Origin: Cylindrotheca closterium
Taxonomy: Eukaryota > Bacillariophyta > Bacillariophyceae > Bacillariales > Bacillariaceae
Length of the DNA stretch: 64,000 nt
Direction: 5' to 3'
Assembly (NCBI GenBank): GCA_933822405.4
Contig: CAKOGP040002125.1
Span: 145,128-209,127, forward strand
This document shows, one piece after another, positions 38,485-50,678 of this stretch (its first letter is position 1; every line of letters starts with the position of its first letter). Made by a program: the position numbers and the translations under genes. The notes under the pieces are model-generated. The model worked only from the letters and a program-made list of their open reading frames with translations, had not been told where the DNA came from and ran no database searches.

Positions 38485-39636
38485 TCATGACCCCATGATT
38501 GATTCCTTTTCAATTTTCAAATCAATGACACTGACCGGTGGTCGCTGGTACAATGCAAATGGATACAGGTTGGACAATAATTCGTCATCCTTGTAATCTG
38601 CGGCTACGGCTCCAGCCAGTCGTTTGGCATACCCCTGATGTACTTGGAAATTAATATACTCTATCCTTTTTGAAGAAGAAGAAGAAGAAGCAACGGCTCG
38701 CAAAAGACCTCGAAAGTGGTGGTCTAACATTATTTGTAACACATGAACGATGACTTTTTGTGAGACCTTGGGAGATGTTTCATTGCTGCAAAAAATATCA
38801 TTGAACTTACATTGCCATATTCCACAACGACTCTGTTCCTCCAAGCAGAAATACATGAAATTGTTCATTGTATTCCTACAGGAAACAAATTGACCCAAGG
38901 CGCAAATCTTGCCGTCCTTATCGTAGTAGCGATCCAGATAGGCATGACTCACCAAAAACAAGACCAAGAACCGCTTGATGAATTCTTCCAAAACTGATTT
39001 GTCGGTTCCTTGGACGGCTCTTTGTTCATGAGCCCAAAGAATTGGAACATCATGCTGTAGCGACAAGAAATCGCTGTGGACTGTTCGGGTGGTAATGTCA
39101 TTCTCAAAAAAGTGCTTCAACTTTTTTCTCAAATCTTTGCGACAGGATGGTTTCAGACGACTCAGGAGGACAGTGGGATCTCGAGTTTGTGGGAGATCAG
39201 AACACTTGTTGTACCAAGTGACTTCCTTTTCACGAATGCCTTCACTTTTGGATACTTCATTGACCAGTGGCATGAGAACAATCCGTATAGGATGACATAC
39301 TTTTCGATGCAAATATAAGTACGGAAATGGAAGGAAGACCAATAGGAGAACGTGGATCACTTGGATACCAATTCTATAGCCAACCACTACCCAAGTATTG
39401 CCTTTTGGGGTTGGTAAGAATGATCCAAACATTAGAGGCCAAAAGAATATCAAAAGAACGACCGCCAACCCAATCAACACGAGGCCTAACATTGCTCCAA
39501 CTCTCAGCAATTCTTCTTTCATCCTGCTTTTTGGCTCTTCGTCTTCACGTACAGCATCCCCGTTCTCTCTTTCAGTAGCCCCTTCTGAAGCGAGAAACGG
39601 GGTTGTGATATCACTGTCGTTGCCAATTGACACCAT
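38485..39636 (-). CDS. Membrane-anchored protein, possible FemAB/GNAT-like acyltransferase
   Basis: 383 aa. A short acidic N-terminus, then two transmembrane helices (about 46-70 and 84-108), then a soluble domain. Within it, SYxxDRYYD-like and SCRNTMNNFMYFC stretches followed by IEYINFQVHQGYAKRLAGA resemble the end of the acyl-CoA N-acyltransferase fold used by FemAB-like (peptidogalycan) enzymes, but the similarity is by impression only. A run of Ser residues near 318-324 interrupts the domain. No signal peptide. The start ATG lies in a CACCATG context. Alternative: an unrelated diatom-specific membrane protein. The frame is clear; the function is weakly supported. Confidence 0.65.
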   Translation of the reverse strand: MVSIGNDSDITTPFLASEGATERENGDAVREDEEPKSRMKEELLRVGAMLGLVLIGLAVVLLIFFWPLMFGSFLPTPKGNTWVVVGYRIGIQVIHVLLLVFLPFPYLYLHRKVCHPIRIVLMPLVNEVSKSEGIREKEVTWYNKCSDLPQTRDPTVLLSRLKPSCRKDLRKKLKHFFENDITTRTVHSDFLSLQHDVPILWAHEQRAVQGTDKSVLEEFIKRFLVLFLVSHAYLDRYYDKDGKICALGQFVSCRNTMNNFMYFCLEEQSRCGIWQCKFNDIFCSNETSPKVSQKVIVHVLQIMLDHHFRGLLRAVASSSSSSKRIEYINFQVHQGYAKRLAGAVAADYKDDELLSNLYPFALYQRPPVSVIDLKIEKESIMGS

Positions 39637-40370
39637 GACAAAGAAGCCAGAACAACAGTAATAATGACAAAGATTTCTTTATCGAAAGTTCTGAAGGAGT
39701 TGTATTTTAGGGGACAACCAAAATATGCCCTCTATTTGATAGAAAAATACGTAGTGTACGTACGACTGGTTCAAAACTCTTGACACCAGCTTTCACCTCA
39801 ACCATCCTTCATCTTTCAATGAAAACCATTCAATAGATATCAATGGCAAGTGAAATAACTTGCAAGCAAACAACAACTTGCATACAAAATCGTAGAACAA
39901 GATGAGGAAGAGAGGGTTGTTCCGTCATGTTCTATGAAGGTTCGCGTTGACACCTTTTTTCTGCACGTTCTATCGTGGAAAATGATTTCTTTCTGGGCGT
40001 AATTTGCAGGGTTTTTATCCGGGAAACTGAATCTTCTTCTATTTCACACGAAGAATGTCAAAAATGCGAGCTGCAAAAACGTCATACGCACACTTGTACC
40101 ACCACTACGGTCCAACCGTTGTGGAATTCATTCTCTCAGTTCAACGCGAACCGTATTCTATGACTAGAAACCCCACCATACTGTAGTCTACCTTGAATTC
40201 TACGCAATATGTCGGAGAGGTCCCTCGACCACGGATCCAAAATCCTGGGTTCGCATTAGATCCTACTTTTGTCACCAACCCATCATCCATCGGCATTGTG
40301 CATAAAATCTGAATCCCAACACCTAAACGAGAAATAGAAAAACAACAACAAAACCGAATCAGCACTTACC
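39637..40370. other. Intergenic, upstream region of the PFL fusion
   Basis: 734 nt between divergent genes, long for this window. No ORF or RNA with support was seen; GTACGTACG occurs near 39760. A tRNA-like GGTTCG string near 40249 lacks a cloverleaf and was discarded. Confidence 0.5.
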
Positions 40371-43300
40371 ATGTTCCGTCCAACATCTGTCGCCACACAC
40401 AAGATGAGACTCTCTTACTCCGAAGAGAGCCGCAACCTTAAGCCCACACCACGAAACAATCACGGGTCTCTCCCATCCTTCAAACATTCCTTTGATGATT
40501 TGGCAGCCGCCATGGTTGGAGACGCTGCTGCAAGCAAACAAAGTATAGAAGAAAAGATCCACTCACTGCAAGATCTTCCTGTTGTTGACACACCAGCTTC
40601 GCTACCTGGAGACTGCAATGTCAAAGACTACGTCTTGGAAAATGTAACGCCATACGATGGTGATGATAGTTTCTTGGCCAAGGCCACGGAACGTACCTTG
40701 AAGAGCTGGGCACGTTGTGAAGAATTGATGGAACTGGAACGCCAAAAGGGAATCCTTGATGTTGATACCAAGACTGTATCTACCATTGTCAGTCATGGTC
40801 CAGGTTATGTTCTTTCCAAGGAAGAGGATGTAATTGCTGGACTACAAACCGATGCTCCATTGAAGCGGTCTTGCAAACCCAAGGGTGGTTTCAGTGTTGT
40901 GAAAAAGGCATTGGAGAGCTATGGATACAAGGCCGACCCTGCGATGGCCAAGACATACACACAGGTAAGCAATTGTGAAATCGAATGAACATTGTGATTT
41001 GGTTCAACTTGCTGAATATTCTCATTTCATTATTTTCTATTTCCATCAGGACGTACAAACCCACAACGACATGGTCTTTAGCATGTACACAAAGGAAATG
41101 AGAGCTGCAAGACACACGCACTTGTTGACTGGACTTCCCGATGCTTATGGAAGAGGTCGTATCATTGGTGACTATCGCCGCCTCGCTCTGTATGGTGTGG
41201 ATGAATTGATTCGCCGCAAAAAGTTGGACTACGATGCAATCAAGGGATCTTCTGCTGACAATCTGTTACTGCGATCCGAGATCTCGAAGCAAGTCAAGGG
41301 GCTCAAAGAGCTGGTTACAATGTGCGACTCCTATGGAGTCGACGTTCGTCAACCTGCCAAAACCTTTCGTGAGGCAGCTCAATTTATGTGGCTTGGACAC
41401 AATGCTGCTCTCAAGGAACAAGATGGAGCTGCCATGTCCGTCGGTAGATGGGATGCCTTCTTGGATATCTTTGCTGAGCGCGACTTGGCTGATGGAACTG
41501 CGACTGAGGACGATTTGCAAGAAGTCATTGACGATTTGGTGATCAAGATGAGACTGGTTCGACACTTGCGTCCTCCAGCCTACAATGCTCTCTTTTCGGG
41601 AGACCCAACTTGGTTGACTTTGGCTCTTGGTGGCTGCAACGAACAAGGGAACAGTATTGTTACCAAGACCACCTTCCGTTTCCTACACACCTTGACCAAT
41701 CTTGGAGCTTCACCAGAACCAAATATCACCGTTCTCTGGTCTTTGAATCTTCCCGATACATTCAAGGACTACTGTGCACGAATGTCCATCAATACCTCCT
41801 CGTTGCAATACGAGAACGATGATATGATGCGAGCCATCTTTGGATGCGACTATGGCATTGCTTGCTGTGTCTCTGGAATGCGTATTGGTGTTGATATGCA
41901 GTTCTTTGGAGCTCGTACCAACATGGTCAAGCTTCTATTGATGTGCTTGAATGGTGGAAGAGATGAACTTCATGGTGACAAGATGTGTCCTGCTCTAGAA
42001 GAAGAGTGCAAGAAGCTTGGAATCGGAGCTGGTGATGAGGATCGCCCAATCAACTTCGAAGATATTGAGCGACTCTACTTTGAGATTGCTATTCCATGGA
42101 TGGCCGAGTTGTATGCTGAGACCATGAACTGCATTCACTACTCTCATGACCGCACCTGTTACGAAAACGTTCAGATGGCGCTTCACAACTCGAATGTCAA
42201 CCGTCTGATGGCATTCGGATGTGCTGGTCTCAGTGTTGTCGCTGATTCATTGGCCGCAATGAAGTATGATGAAATCTACCCAATTCGAGATGAAGATGGT
42301 CTGACTATTGGGTTCCGTCGCGGGCACCCAAATAGAGAGATTCCTCAGTTTGGAAATGATGATGATCGCGTCGACTCCCTTGCTGTCAAGGTTTGCTCAA
42401 GACTACATGAAGAACTTGACAAGCAGCCCCTCTACCGAGATGCCAAGGCTACTTTGTCCATCTTGACCATCACTTCCAACCTTGTCTACGGAAAGGCAAC
42501 TGGAGCTACTCCCGATGGTCGTGTCCAGGGTGAAGCATTTGCACCTGGTGGCAACCCAATGCATGGAAGAGACAAGAACGGAGCTCTCGCATCTCTTGCT
42601 TCTGTTGCCAAGATCCCATACTCCAAGTGCATGGACGGTATCTCGAACACTTTCTGTCTCCTTCCGAATGCTCTTGGCCGACGTGAGGCAACTCGCTCTG
42701 CCAACTTGGCAACATTGATGGATGGATACTTCGCCCACCGTGGCCATCACATCAACATCAATGTCTTGCGCCGAGAAGTCCTTCAAGACGCCCACTTGCA
42801 TCCAGAAAAGTATCCCAACTTGACCATTCGAGTCAGTGGATATGCAGTTCGCTTCAATCGTCTCACACCCGAGCAACGTGAAGAAGTCATGGCCCGAACC
42901 ATGCACTCTGCCACAACGGTGACAATGGCCAAGAAGGAGGACGATCACGATCGTTATGCCGCCGGTGAAGATGAGGAAGTCAAGTTGGATGAACTTGAAG
43001 GAATTGAAGAAGGTGACGCCCAACTTGGAAGTGTCTACTCATTGGAGACATTCTCTACTACTGATGGGCCCGGAATCCGAACCAACATCTTCTTGCAAGG
43101 TTGCCCGAAGAAGTGCCTGTTCTGCTGCAACCCTGAGACTCAAGCCCTGGCCAACCCCAAGAAGCATCCCGAGTTTGCAATGTCATCTGCTGAGATTGGA
43201 TCTCTTCTTGAAAAATACCAAGAGTGGCTCAAGCCTCGTGGAGGTGGTGTCACAATGAGTGGTGGAGAGGCCATGCTGCAGCCCATGTTTGTGGCTGATG

Positions 43301-43791
43301 TCTTCCAAAGAGCCAGGAACCTTGGTATCTCCACGTGCTTGGATACCGCTTGCTATGGAAACAAGCGTCGATGGAACCAGATCCTTCCAGTGACCGACAA
43401 TGTTCTTCTCTGTATGAAGGGAATGGACAACGAAATCGCCGCCAAGGTTGCTCAAGCTCCAGCACATGAGATGGCCAAGAGCAAGGAATTTGCAAGGTAT
43501 ATCCATTCGGACTATCCAAACATCAAGATCACACTTCGCTGGGTCATTTTGAAGGGAATGACAGACTCCGAATCAGAGCTAAAGCTGCTTTCTGAATTTG
43601 CCTTGGAACTCGGGGATTCTCTGCATGCCATTGAACTCATTCCTTACCACGAACTTGGAAAGGACAAGTATGCATCTCTCGACATGGCTTATCCCTTGGA
43701 AGATATGCCTGCCTACAAACATGAAGATGCCGTTGCTGTCCAGCAAACATTGGAAGACGCTGGAGTCAGAGTCATTCTCAGTTCCGTCTAA
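40371..43791 (+). CDS. Pyruvate formate-lyase fused to PFL-activating enzyme (2 exons)
   Basis: Joined 40371..40964 and 41050..43791, 1111 aa. Intron 85 nt, GTAAGC to TTCCATCAG, phase 0. Pyruvate formate-lyase cleaves pyruvate with CoA to acetyl-CoA and formate. The N-terminal 800 residues contain the PFL core: [17 protein letters not shown], tandem active-site cysteines 470-471 (GIACCVS), and the glycyl-radical Gly795 in RVSGYAVRF. After an acidic linker of about 40 residues (817-857) the same frame continues into a radical-SAM activase: [11 protein letters not shown], then CPKKCLFC (cysteines 883, 887, 890; CX3CX2C) and [13 protein letters not shown]. Usually these are separate proteins. 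The N-terminus ([16 protein letters not shown]) may target an organelle. No stop or splice signal separates the parts. Oxygen-sensitive chemistry implies use in low oxygen. Confidence 0.95.
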
Positions 43792-44478
43792 TTCTTCAAT
43801 GAATTCTTCTTGTATACCAACCATCATCGCACCCACGCACAAATTGCACACTCTCACAAACACTCACACACTCAATAGAAAAACCGTATCATCACCTATA
43901 AAAGATAAAACCATTTGCGTATCTTATCATCTGCTATTGCTTCGTTTCGCATCATCAATATTTTGGAAGTGGATGTGTTGCTTCATCATTGGTTGGTTTT
44001 GGATGACGATTATGATTTCTGTTGTCTTCATTCGTCCGATCGGAAAACGGTGACGCGCTTTTTGCGATCATGTGACATAGAATACATAATGACCATGACG
44101 TCATCCGAACAATTGGACTACGAAGGGAACTTGGAATCTGCGTTAGTGTTTTCACTCCCACAGCCAACCAACCAATCTAATCAGATCAGAAAAATTTCTG
44201 TTTTGATGAAGGTGCATTTTCTTTTACAGAAACAAGCCATCATTTACCTGTCTTTGCTGAAGTGACTGCTCAATCCAAACACTTTTGACAGCAACTGTTA
44301 TCTTCAGCATAAAGATAATACGTCTAAACCCGTTTCAGATTGTTCTTTGGATGGGTCAATTCTACAACACACTGATAAGACGAAAACAAAAAGAGTCCTG
44401 ATTGCTGGAGGCACGTGTGGAAACATCTCAGCTCTAGAGGATCCTTCTTGCCGTCAAACAAACAATTTCCCATACCCA
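43792..44478. other. Intergenic
   Basis: 687 nt downstream of PFL and upstream of the HA-domain gene, which is on the same strand. A TTG-started extension of the next frame begins at 44347, but the first ATG is at 44479. No RNA gene seen. Confidence 0.5.
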
Positions 44479-47400
44479 ATGGCATCAAAAGTAACTGCTG
44501 TCAACGCTAAAATGCCCCCGAGAAGACGGAGAGAATCCTCCGATGATTTTTGTAATGGATCGCTTGGAAGCATTGCTGGAAGTGCCGTGGAAAGCTCCAA
44601 TGTCGAAAAGGCGTTAGCAGCTCCAGCTGCAGTCCCAGCAGCTCCAGCTGCCAGCAAGAAACCAATAGAAACCTTTGAGATTGCGTCAGCGGCTTCTACA
44701 AAGGGATCTGGGAGTGCTGTATCGCCATCAGGACGGCGGCCTTTTCGAAAACGGGCGGGGACCTTTGACTTTTTGGTGAACTTTGATGATGAAATGACGC
44801 TGAACCTGAGCAACACCGATGACAATTCCAAGGCGATGCCGCCAATAGATACATTACAATCGATTATACCACCTCTGCCGACGGGGATATTGAATTTGAG
44901 TGCAACAGGAGACAAAGGGAGGGACCGAAGTAATACATTGGATCATTTAGACGCACTTGGGGCCGAAGCCGGGGAAGCTGCGGCCAAGATAAAAGAAGAT
45001 CGAAAGCCTCGATCTGAGAGCATATCAGCGCGAAGTAGGGACTCTGATAATAGTAGTCATGGAACGATGACGTCACAAAGTCAACGTTTTCTTTTGGAAG
45101 CCTTTATGGGTGATGCTGAGGAAAGCCTGATGCAAGGGCGGGGTAGACTTGGGAGTTTTGATGCTCGAGACCGAATAGAAAGCTTTGATGTGAAGGCATT
45201 AGGGATCCTTGAATCGAGAGAGAGATTAGAAAGCTTTGATGTGAAGGCGTTAGGGAGCCTTGAATCGAAAGAGAGATTAGAAAGCTTTGAGGCGAGGGAC
45301 CGACTGATGAGCTTGGGATCAAAGGATAAGGGAGATAGTACGAAGGGTCTGCCGGAGCCGGAAGATAGGGAAAGGTCGGGGAGTCTAAATTTCCGAAGAG
45401 AACGACTCGAGTCTTGGGGTGGAATGTCCGAACTTTCCGTCCCGCATCATGCAGACAGTGCAACTGATGGTGGGTCAACAAGTGCTGCCGCATTGGCAGC
45501 CAAGCTGTATACTTCGATAGCCAATGATGTCTTTGCCGCTGCCAATCTAGACGGTAATGAATCTGTTTCCTCTTTTTTGGTCAATGACGCTGTCATTCCA
45601 ACCAGAATAACAGTTGGCAATCGAAGTCGGCTGAATTCTGTTGCCTCAGAATCGTCTGCCCTCGACGTTCCGATGCCGGTCGAAGCTGACATTGGTGTTG
45701 ATCTGCAAAAATACGTTTCGGCAGCCATGGCATCGGTTGGGGATCAGCTTGCGGCTGTTACTGCTGTAGACAAATTGCCAAATGACCAAGATAGCGTCGC
45801 CAGCAGCACATTGTCGCCCATGATTGGTGCTGCTACCGACTCCAAAGCCTCGTCCGTATGCGGTGGAAGATCTCGATCCAATTCGTTATCGTCGAATTTG
45901 AACTTTTCGGTGGACTATGATGCGGTGCAAGCAGCAGTGGATGCAGCGCAAACTGCAGCAGCGGCGGTAGATCTAGCAAATATTGCAAATGGAACCAAGG
46001 CTGCATCATCAGCGAATAAGAAGCGAAAGGCCCCAAAGCTGCCTTGTCGATCACAGCAGACTCCTGATGTCCAGTCCTCCTCGCAGCCAAAGTCAAAGCC
46101 TGAGCCGCCTTTGCAGATGACCTTACCTCCCATCCCGCAATCCAAAATGGATGACAAGGACATGGAAATACTTCGAGAACGAGCACGAGCTGCGGCAGGA
46201 TATGTGCCTCCTCCCACGTCTGGCACTCCATTGCCATCAAAGAAGAAAATGAAGCTAGACCCAGCTTTGGACACACCGAGCTTTAAGACAACCCCCAATT
46301 ACCAAACTCCGCGAACATCCAACTCATCTTACAGAAATATGACACCCGGGACACCGTATACTCCTGCCACGATGAGTACGCCTGGATCAGCCAAATCCAC
46401 AGCTTCCAAGGGACAAGCAAGTCAAAAATGGGATAGTATGTTTGACTATCTGGTTTTATTCATAAAAGAACGGCGAGTGCTAGAAACAAAAGACATGTCC
46501 GAAGAGGACGCAAAAGAATGGGTATGGGATGGCAATGTGCCGACCACATACAAGACCAAGGATGGCAAGGCCCTTGGCCGTTGGGTGAATAATCAGCGTT
46601 CAGCAAAGAGTAAGGGAAACCTGAAGGACGATCGAGAGAAGCGTCTCGTGGATGCAGGATTGAAATGGAGTGTTTTAGCATCCAATTCTTGGAATGAAAT
46701 GCTGGAAGAACTTCGCATGTATGTTTCGGACCAGGTAAGTGAATTGCACAATTTATCATTCCGTGTCGAATGTGAGCATCCATCTGAACTTGAACTGGCG
46801 ATCTTGAATGACAGACCAAAGCTGGTAGGAAATGGGATGGAAATGTACCGACAAATTATCGAATAAAGACCAAGGGTCCAGCTGGTGGAAAGGAAGATGA
46901 GGACAAAAATCTAGGTCGGTGGGTAAACAGGCAGAGAAGCTTGTACCAAGCTGGGAAGTTGCGGAAAGATCGACAACAGGCCTTGGAAAAGGTAGGACTC
47001 AAGTGGTCCATGTTGGCCACTACATCCTGGGACTCCATGTTTGAGACATTATGTGAATACGTCCGATCGAAGACCAAGGATGGTAGCGAATGGGATGGCA
47101 ATGTACCTGCCAACTACCGAACTGAAGATTCACCACCTCGTGCACTGGGGCGATGGATCAATCGTCAGCGTTCGGCGTATGGTAAGGATAAGCTGAAGCC
47201 GGAATACATTGAGAAGCTCAATTCGGTCGGATTGAAATGGTCCGTTCATGAACGACGCCCGATTACTCCCGACTCGGCTAGAAGCGCCGCAGTCATCAGA
47301 GCACCGGTACCAGAACCGCCTGCTGCCCCCAGTGCAGCTGTGAAACCAGCAACTGCAACGAGCGCGGTGGTTCAACCTCCAGTCGCAAATGGGCGGCCTC

Positions 47401-47777
47401 CGCTCGTCCCAGTCAAGCCTGCTGTGGCTACAACGGATGTCAAGAAGGCTCCTGGTCCAACGCCAGAAAGGGTTGGATCAGCTAATGTAGCCACCACTCC
47501 GGCGGCGCCAGCTTCGACAACCGCTGTAGCAAAACCACCCGCGCCTGCAGCTCAAGCTCCGGTCCCTGTAGCAGCTCCAACAACTCCAGCTCCAGCAACA
47601 ACTCCAGCAACTACTCCAGCAACTACTGCTACTACTACGACAACCACTACCACTACCACTACTGCAAGTCCTGCTGTTACGACGACGAATACCAGTATCA
47701 ACGCTGCCAAACGAGCACCAGCACCTGCCGACGAAGCTGCTCCATCAAGTGCATCCATTGCGGAGAAACCAACGTAA
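44479..47777 (+). CDS. Protein with three helicase-associated (HA) domains (2 exons)
   Basis: Joined 44479..46734 and 46815..47777, 1072 aa. Intron 80 nt, GTAAGT to AATGACAG, phase 0. The first 600 residues are disordered-looking, with a repeated RLESFDVKALGSLESK-like block (three copies near 235-285), basic nuclear-type patches and Ala-rich runs. Three HA domains follow (about residues 640-890): WDGNVPTTYKTKDGKALGRWVNNQR, then GRKWDGNVPTNYRIK...LGRWVNRQR, then WDGNVPANYRTEDSPP...LGRWINRQR, each ending in GLKWS. HA domains are small predicted nucleic-acid-binding helical units, common without a helicase in diatoms. The intron interrupts the second domain, so splicing is needed for it. The tail is Ala/Pro/Thr-rich. 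Function probably DNA or RNA binding. Confidence 0.88.
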
Positions 47778-48065
47778 CTCACTTTTCTTTTCCTTATGGA
47801 AATAATAATGATAATACAAATGTACTGTAAAGATTTTGTTAACTCGAGTCCTGTATCCCTGTCGACTTTTTATGCTACACTTTCAATATCTCCTATTGTT
47901 TGATCTTTTCTTATACATGTAGAATATCCTGTTAGCTCCAGTGCCGCTCTTTGTCAGTCGTTTTGGATGAATTGTTCCTTTCTATAATAGAGTTACACGT
48001 TTGCTTGTTTCTTTGTTGTCATTAGCTGTCTTCGTCTGCCTGGTGGCATTGCCAGCATGGTATTT

Positions 48066-48681
48066 TTACAAGTTGTTGACGGCCCAGATTCCAAAGGCAA
48101 TGGTCAAAGCGACACCACCAAAGGAGAAGATAAGGATGGGAGCATCACCACCATCTAGAGTAGTTCCAACTCGGTCTCCGACCTTCTTGGCATAACGACG
48201 ACGGGGTCCAGAGCACTGAGGACAACGGAAACCGGCTCCTTGTTCTTCAAAGTACATGCCAGCACATTCTTGCTGTTAATTAATTACAGGAGGGAAAAAG
48301 AGAGATGAATGGATGAGTTACTTGCATTTTGAGAGACCAAATGATTTGATAAGTCCAAATGACCAGTAGTGCATTGTCATCCAATTATCTTCAGAACCTC
48401 ACTCAATATCCAAGCAATAGTATCCAGAGACTTACTTTGTTGTAAATGTAACCACAGTCCTTGCAGACCCATTCCCCTTGCCAGTACTGGGCGGCCAGAG
48501 CCTCTTCTTCCTCGATTTGTGCCTTGGTTTTTCGCTTTCCAAATACGTTCAAGCTGGTTGTAGAAGGAGCAGCTGCCGAGACAATGGGAGATGACACAAC
48601 CGAAGGAGGGACCGAGAAGGCGCTGGAACTGGAGGCAAAGCAGATGATGGCCAAGATGAGAGAGATAAGGAAGGACTTCAT
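48066..48681 (-). CDS. RBD1: Plastid rubredoxin RBD1 with C-terminal membrane anchor (2 exons)
   Basis: Joined complement(48066..48272, 48436..48681), 150 aa. Intron 163 nt, GTAAGT to AATTAACAG, phase 0. Signal peptide (MKSFLISLILAIICF), then the SSAFSVPP plastid-entry motif cleaved before Phe22. The rubredoxin fold is split by the intron: CKDCGYIYN (Cys73, Cys76) in exon 1 and CPQCSGPRRRYAKK (Cys99, Cys102) in exon 2. A single transmembrane helix ends the protein (about 125-147). This layout is that of RBD1, a thylakoid membrane rubredoxin needed for photosystem II assembly in algae, plants and cyanobacteria. The RRRYAKK sequence just after the iron site is the family mark. The start is the ATG at 48681 because upstream codons lack a targeting signal. 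Confidence 0.93.
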
Positions 48682-48979
48682 GGTTAGGTAGGTAGTTGCT
48701 GGTGTATTTGTATTGAATAATATACTGTATATCAATGGAATGACTGCGAAGCTGTCACTGATGTTTGACGGATGATGATTCGCTTTGGGTACGTGTTACA
48801 GTATTCCAAGTTGGGTCAGATCAATGACGTCAATAATGTGGCCGGAAGCAGATTGATCCGATTCGATTCGCAGGATAGACAGACAGACACGCAAAAGGAT
48901 CCAACATCAAACCCGGAAACGTTGAATCATCATAAAAGCCATCAAAAGGAAACCAACCTGACACGAATTCCAACTGACC

Positions 48980-50461
48980 ATGGCAAAGAAAAGGAAAAAG
49001 AGCATCAGTCCTCCAAAGAAAGCTGCTGTTAGCAGCAATCCTTTGTATGAAAAACAGCAAGCTTTTCTGAATTCATTGTCTGAAAGAGAACGAAATGAGC
49101 TCTTTCATCCTGAAATTGAAGCGGACCGCCGAGCCAAGCTTTGGATGGATCAAGCCGATCTTGGGGAAGGTATGTTGACCAAATACCATACAGATGCTGA
49201 TCACTTGGTTTGCGGATTGACCAATGTGTGTTTCTAATTCTGTTGTTGTCATTTGCATTTCACTTTTACGACAGCATTAGTGAATCAATACGCATGGGCC
49301 ACACCTAGTCCGCATGCCTTGAAGATCCTGAAGGAATTCTCTCCCATTGTCGAAGTTGGGTGCGGTGCGAACGCCTACTGGGCTTCTTGTATGAAAGAGG
49401 GAGGCATTGATGTCATTGCTTACGACATGCAGATAGACACGGGTGGCAAAATCAAAGCCAATAAGAGTGGCAAGAATGGCAAGGACAAGAGTGGTCGTAA
49501 TGCTTCCGATTCGTTGGTAAAACAAGGTGGACCTGTGTCCTTGAAGAATCACAAGAATCGAGCACTATTCTTGTGTTATCCCGACGAAGATGGAGAAGGA
49601 ATGGGGGCGCAATGCTTGGAGCACTATACTGGAACCCACGTGATTCATGTTGGTGAGACCATACTGGACGCCACTCTCAGCATGGATCAGGCTCCATGGG
49701 GAAGGTCCTCTTCCTCCGAGTTTCAGGCCCGACTGGCAGGGGAATATCATTGCATCCTAAAGGTAGAACTTCCCAGTTGGTTGCATGTTCGAGACTCCAT
49801 TTCGGTTTGGAAACGATCCGAGACGTCCACCATTGTCTTTGCGGCTGACAGCGAGGACGACGATGAAGAGGACGAAGAAATTGAGTACCGACACATTCCT
49901 TGTAGTGAACGGCTACCTATCAATGTCGCAGCACCATGTTGTGCCCATCTCTTGCTTCCGTCATCAACAGCGACGACTGCTGTACCCACAACTGTTGCTG
50001 CAAACGATGCACCAGCAGAGACCAAGCAACGAAATCGATCCAGTAGCTCGGATGGCACCAAAACGAAAAACGGCGAGGACCACAAGATGAAAACAGCTGA
50101 AACAGAACGTAAAGAAGCACCACCAAAAAATTCTGCTAGAGCTCGATCGGAAAGCCACGATTCCTCGAGCTCCTCCAAACAAAAGAGCAAGAAGCGATCG
50201 AGATCGGACAGTACCGACTCAAAGCGGTCTCGATCCGATAGCGTCGATTCCCAGAAGAAGCGCAAGCGATCCAATAGTTCCGACTCTACCTCCATAAAGG
50301 GACGGGAACGTTCGGACAGCACGGACTCGGCCAAGAAGCGTCGCAAGCTGGAAAAGGAACATCAAAAGAAGATTGATGATCTATTTGCTGGTGGATACGA
50401 CCTGGAACCAGCAACACCTCCTAGGAAACGATCCAAGGTGGCTTACAAATCTCCGTGGTAA
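48980..50461 (+). CDS. Methyltransferase-like protein with RS-like basic tail (2 exons)
   Basis: Joined 48980..49169 and 49275..50461, 458 aa. Intron 105 nt, GTATGT to TTTACGACAG, phase 1. The start is basic (MAKKRKKSISPPKKA). The central part resembles an uncharacterised class I methyltransferase group: VEVGCGANAYWASCMKEGGIDVIAYD gives motif I and the acid at the end of strand 2, then ALFLCYPDEDGEGMGAQCLEHY and VIHVGE, and after it LPSWLHVRDSISVWKR. This combination occurs in fungal and protist proteins of unknown substrate. From about residue 320 the protein is RS-like, with repeated RSDS-T/V-DSxKR units, as in splicing factors and nuclear speckle proteins. Nuclear location is likely. The rubredoxin gene is divergent, 298 nt away. 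Confidence 0.75.
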
Positions 50462-50678
50462 AGGGTATTTAGTGATGCGTTACTACTCTTCCTTGGTATG
50501 GTGTGGTCGCATTGATGTTGATATCATCGATGTGTAACGTACGATAACGTCTGCGATCTCACGTAATACCGAATTTCATGGTACTCCATTAGTGCTTCTG
50601 CGACCTTGGGCATCCATCAATGTCATAAAATCAAAATCTGTATCCAAAATATAGGCCTAGCACTTGGCACTTGTCACC

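Noticed and set aside
40240..40270. tRNA-like GGTTCG string
   Set aside because: Neither an acceptor stem nor an anticodon arm can be drawn around it.
39637..40370. Possible small gene in the PFL upstream gap
   Set aside because: Open frames are short, use poor starts and have no recognisable product.
42403..43023. 206-codon open frame antisense to the PFL fusion
   Set aside because: Shadow ORF; the sense frame is an unmistakable enzyme.
44347..44478. N-terminal extension of the HA-domain protein
   Set aside because: It begins with TTG and adds low-information sequence; the first ATG at 44479 was used.
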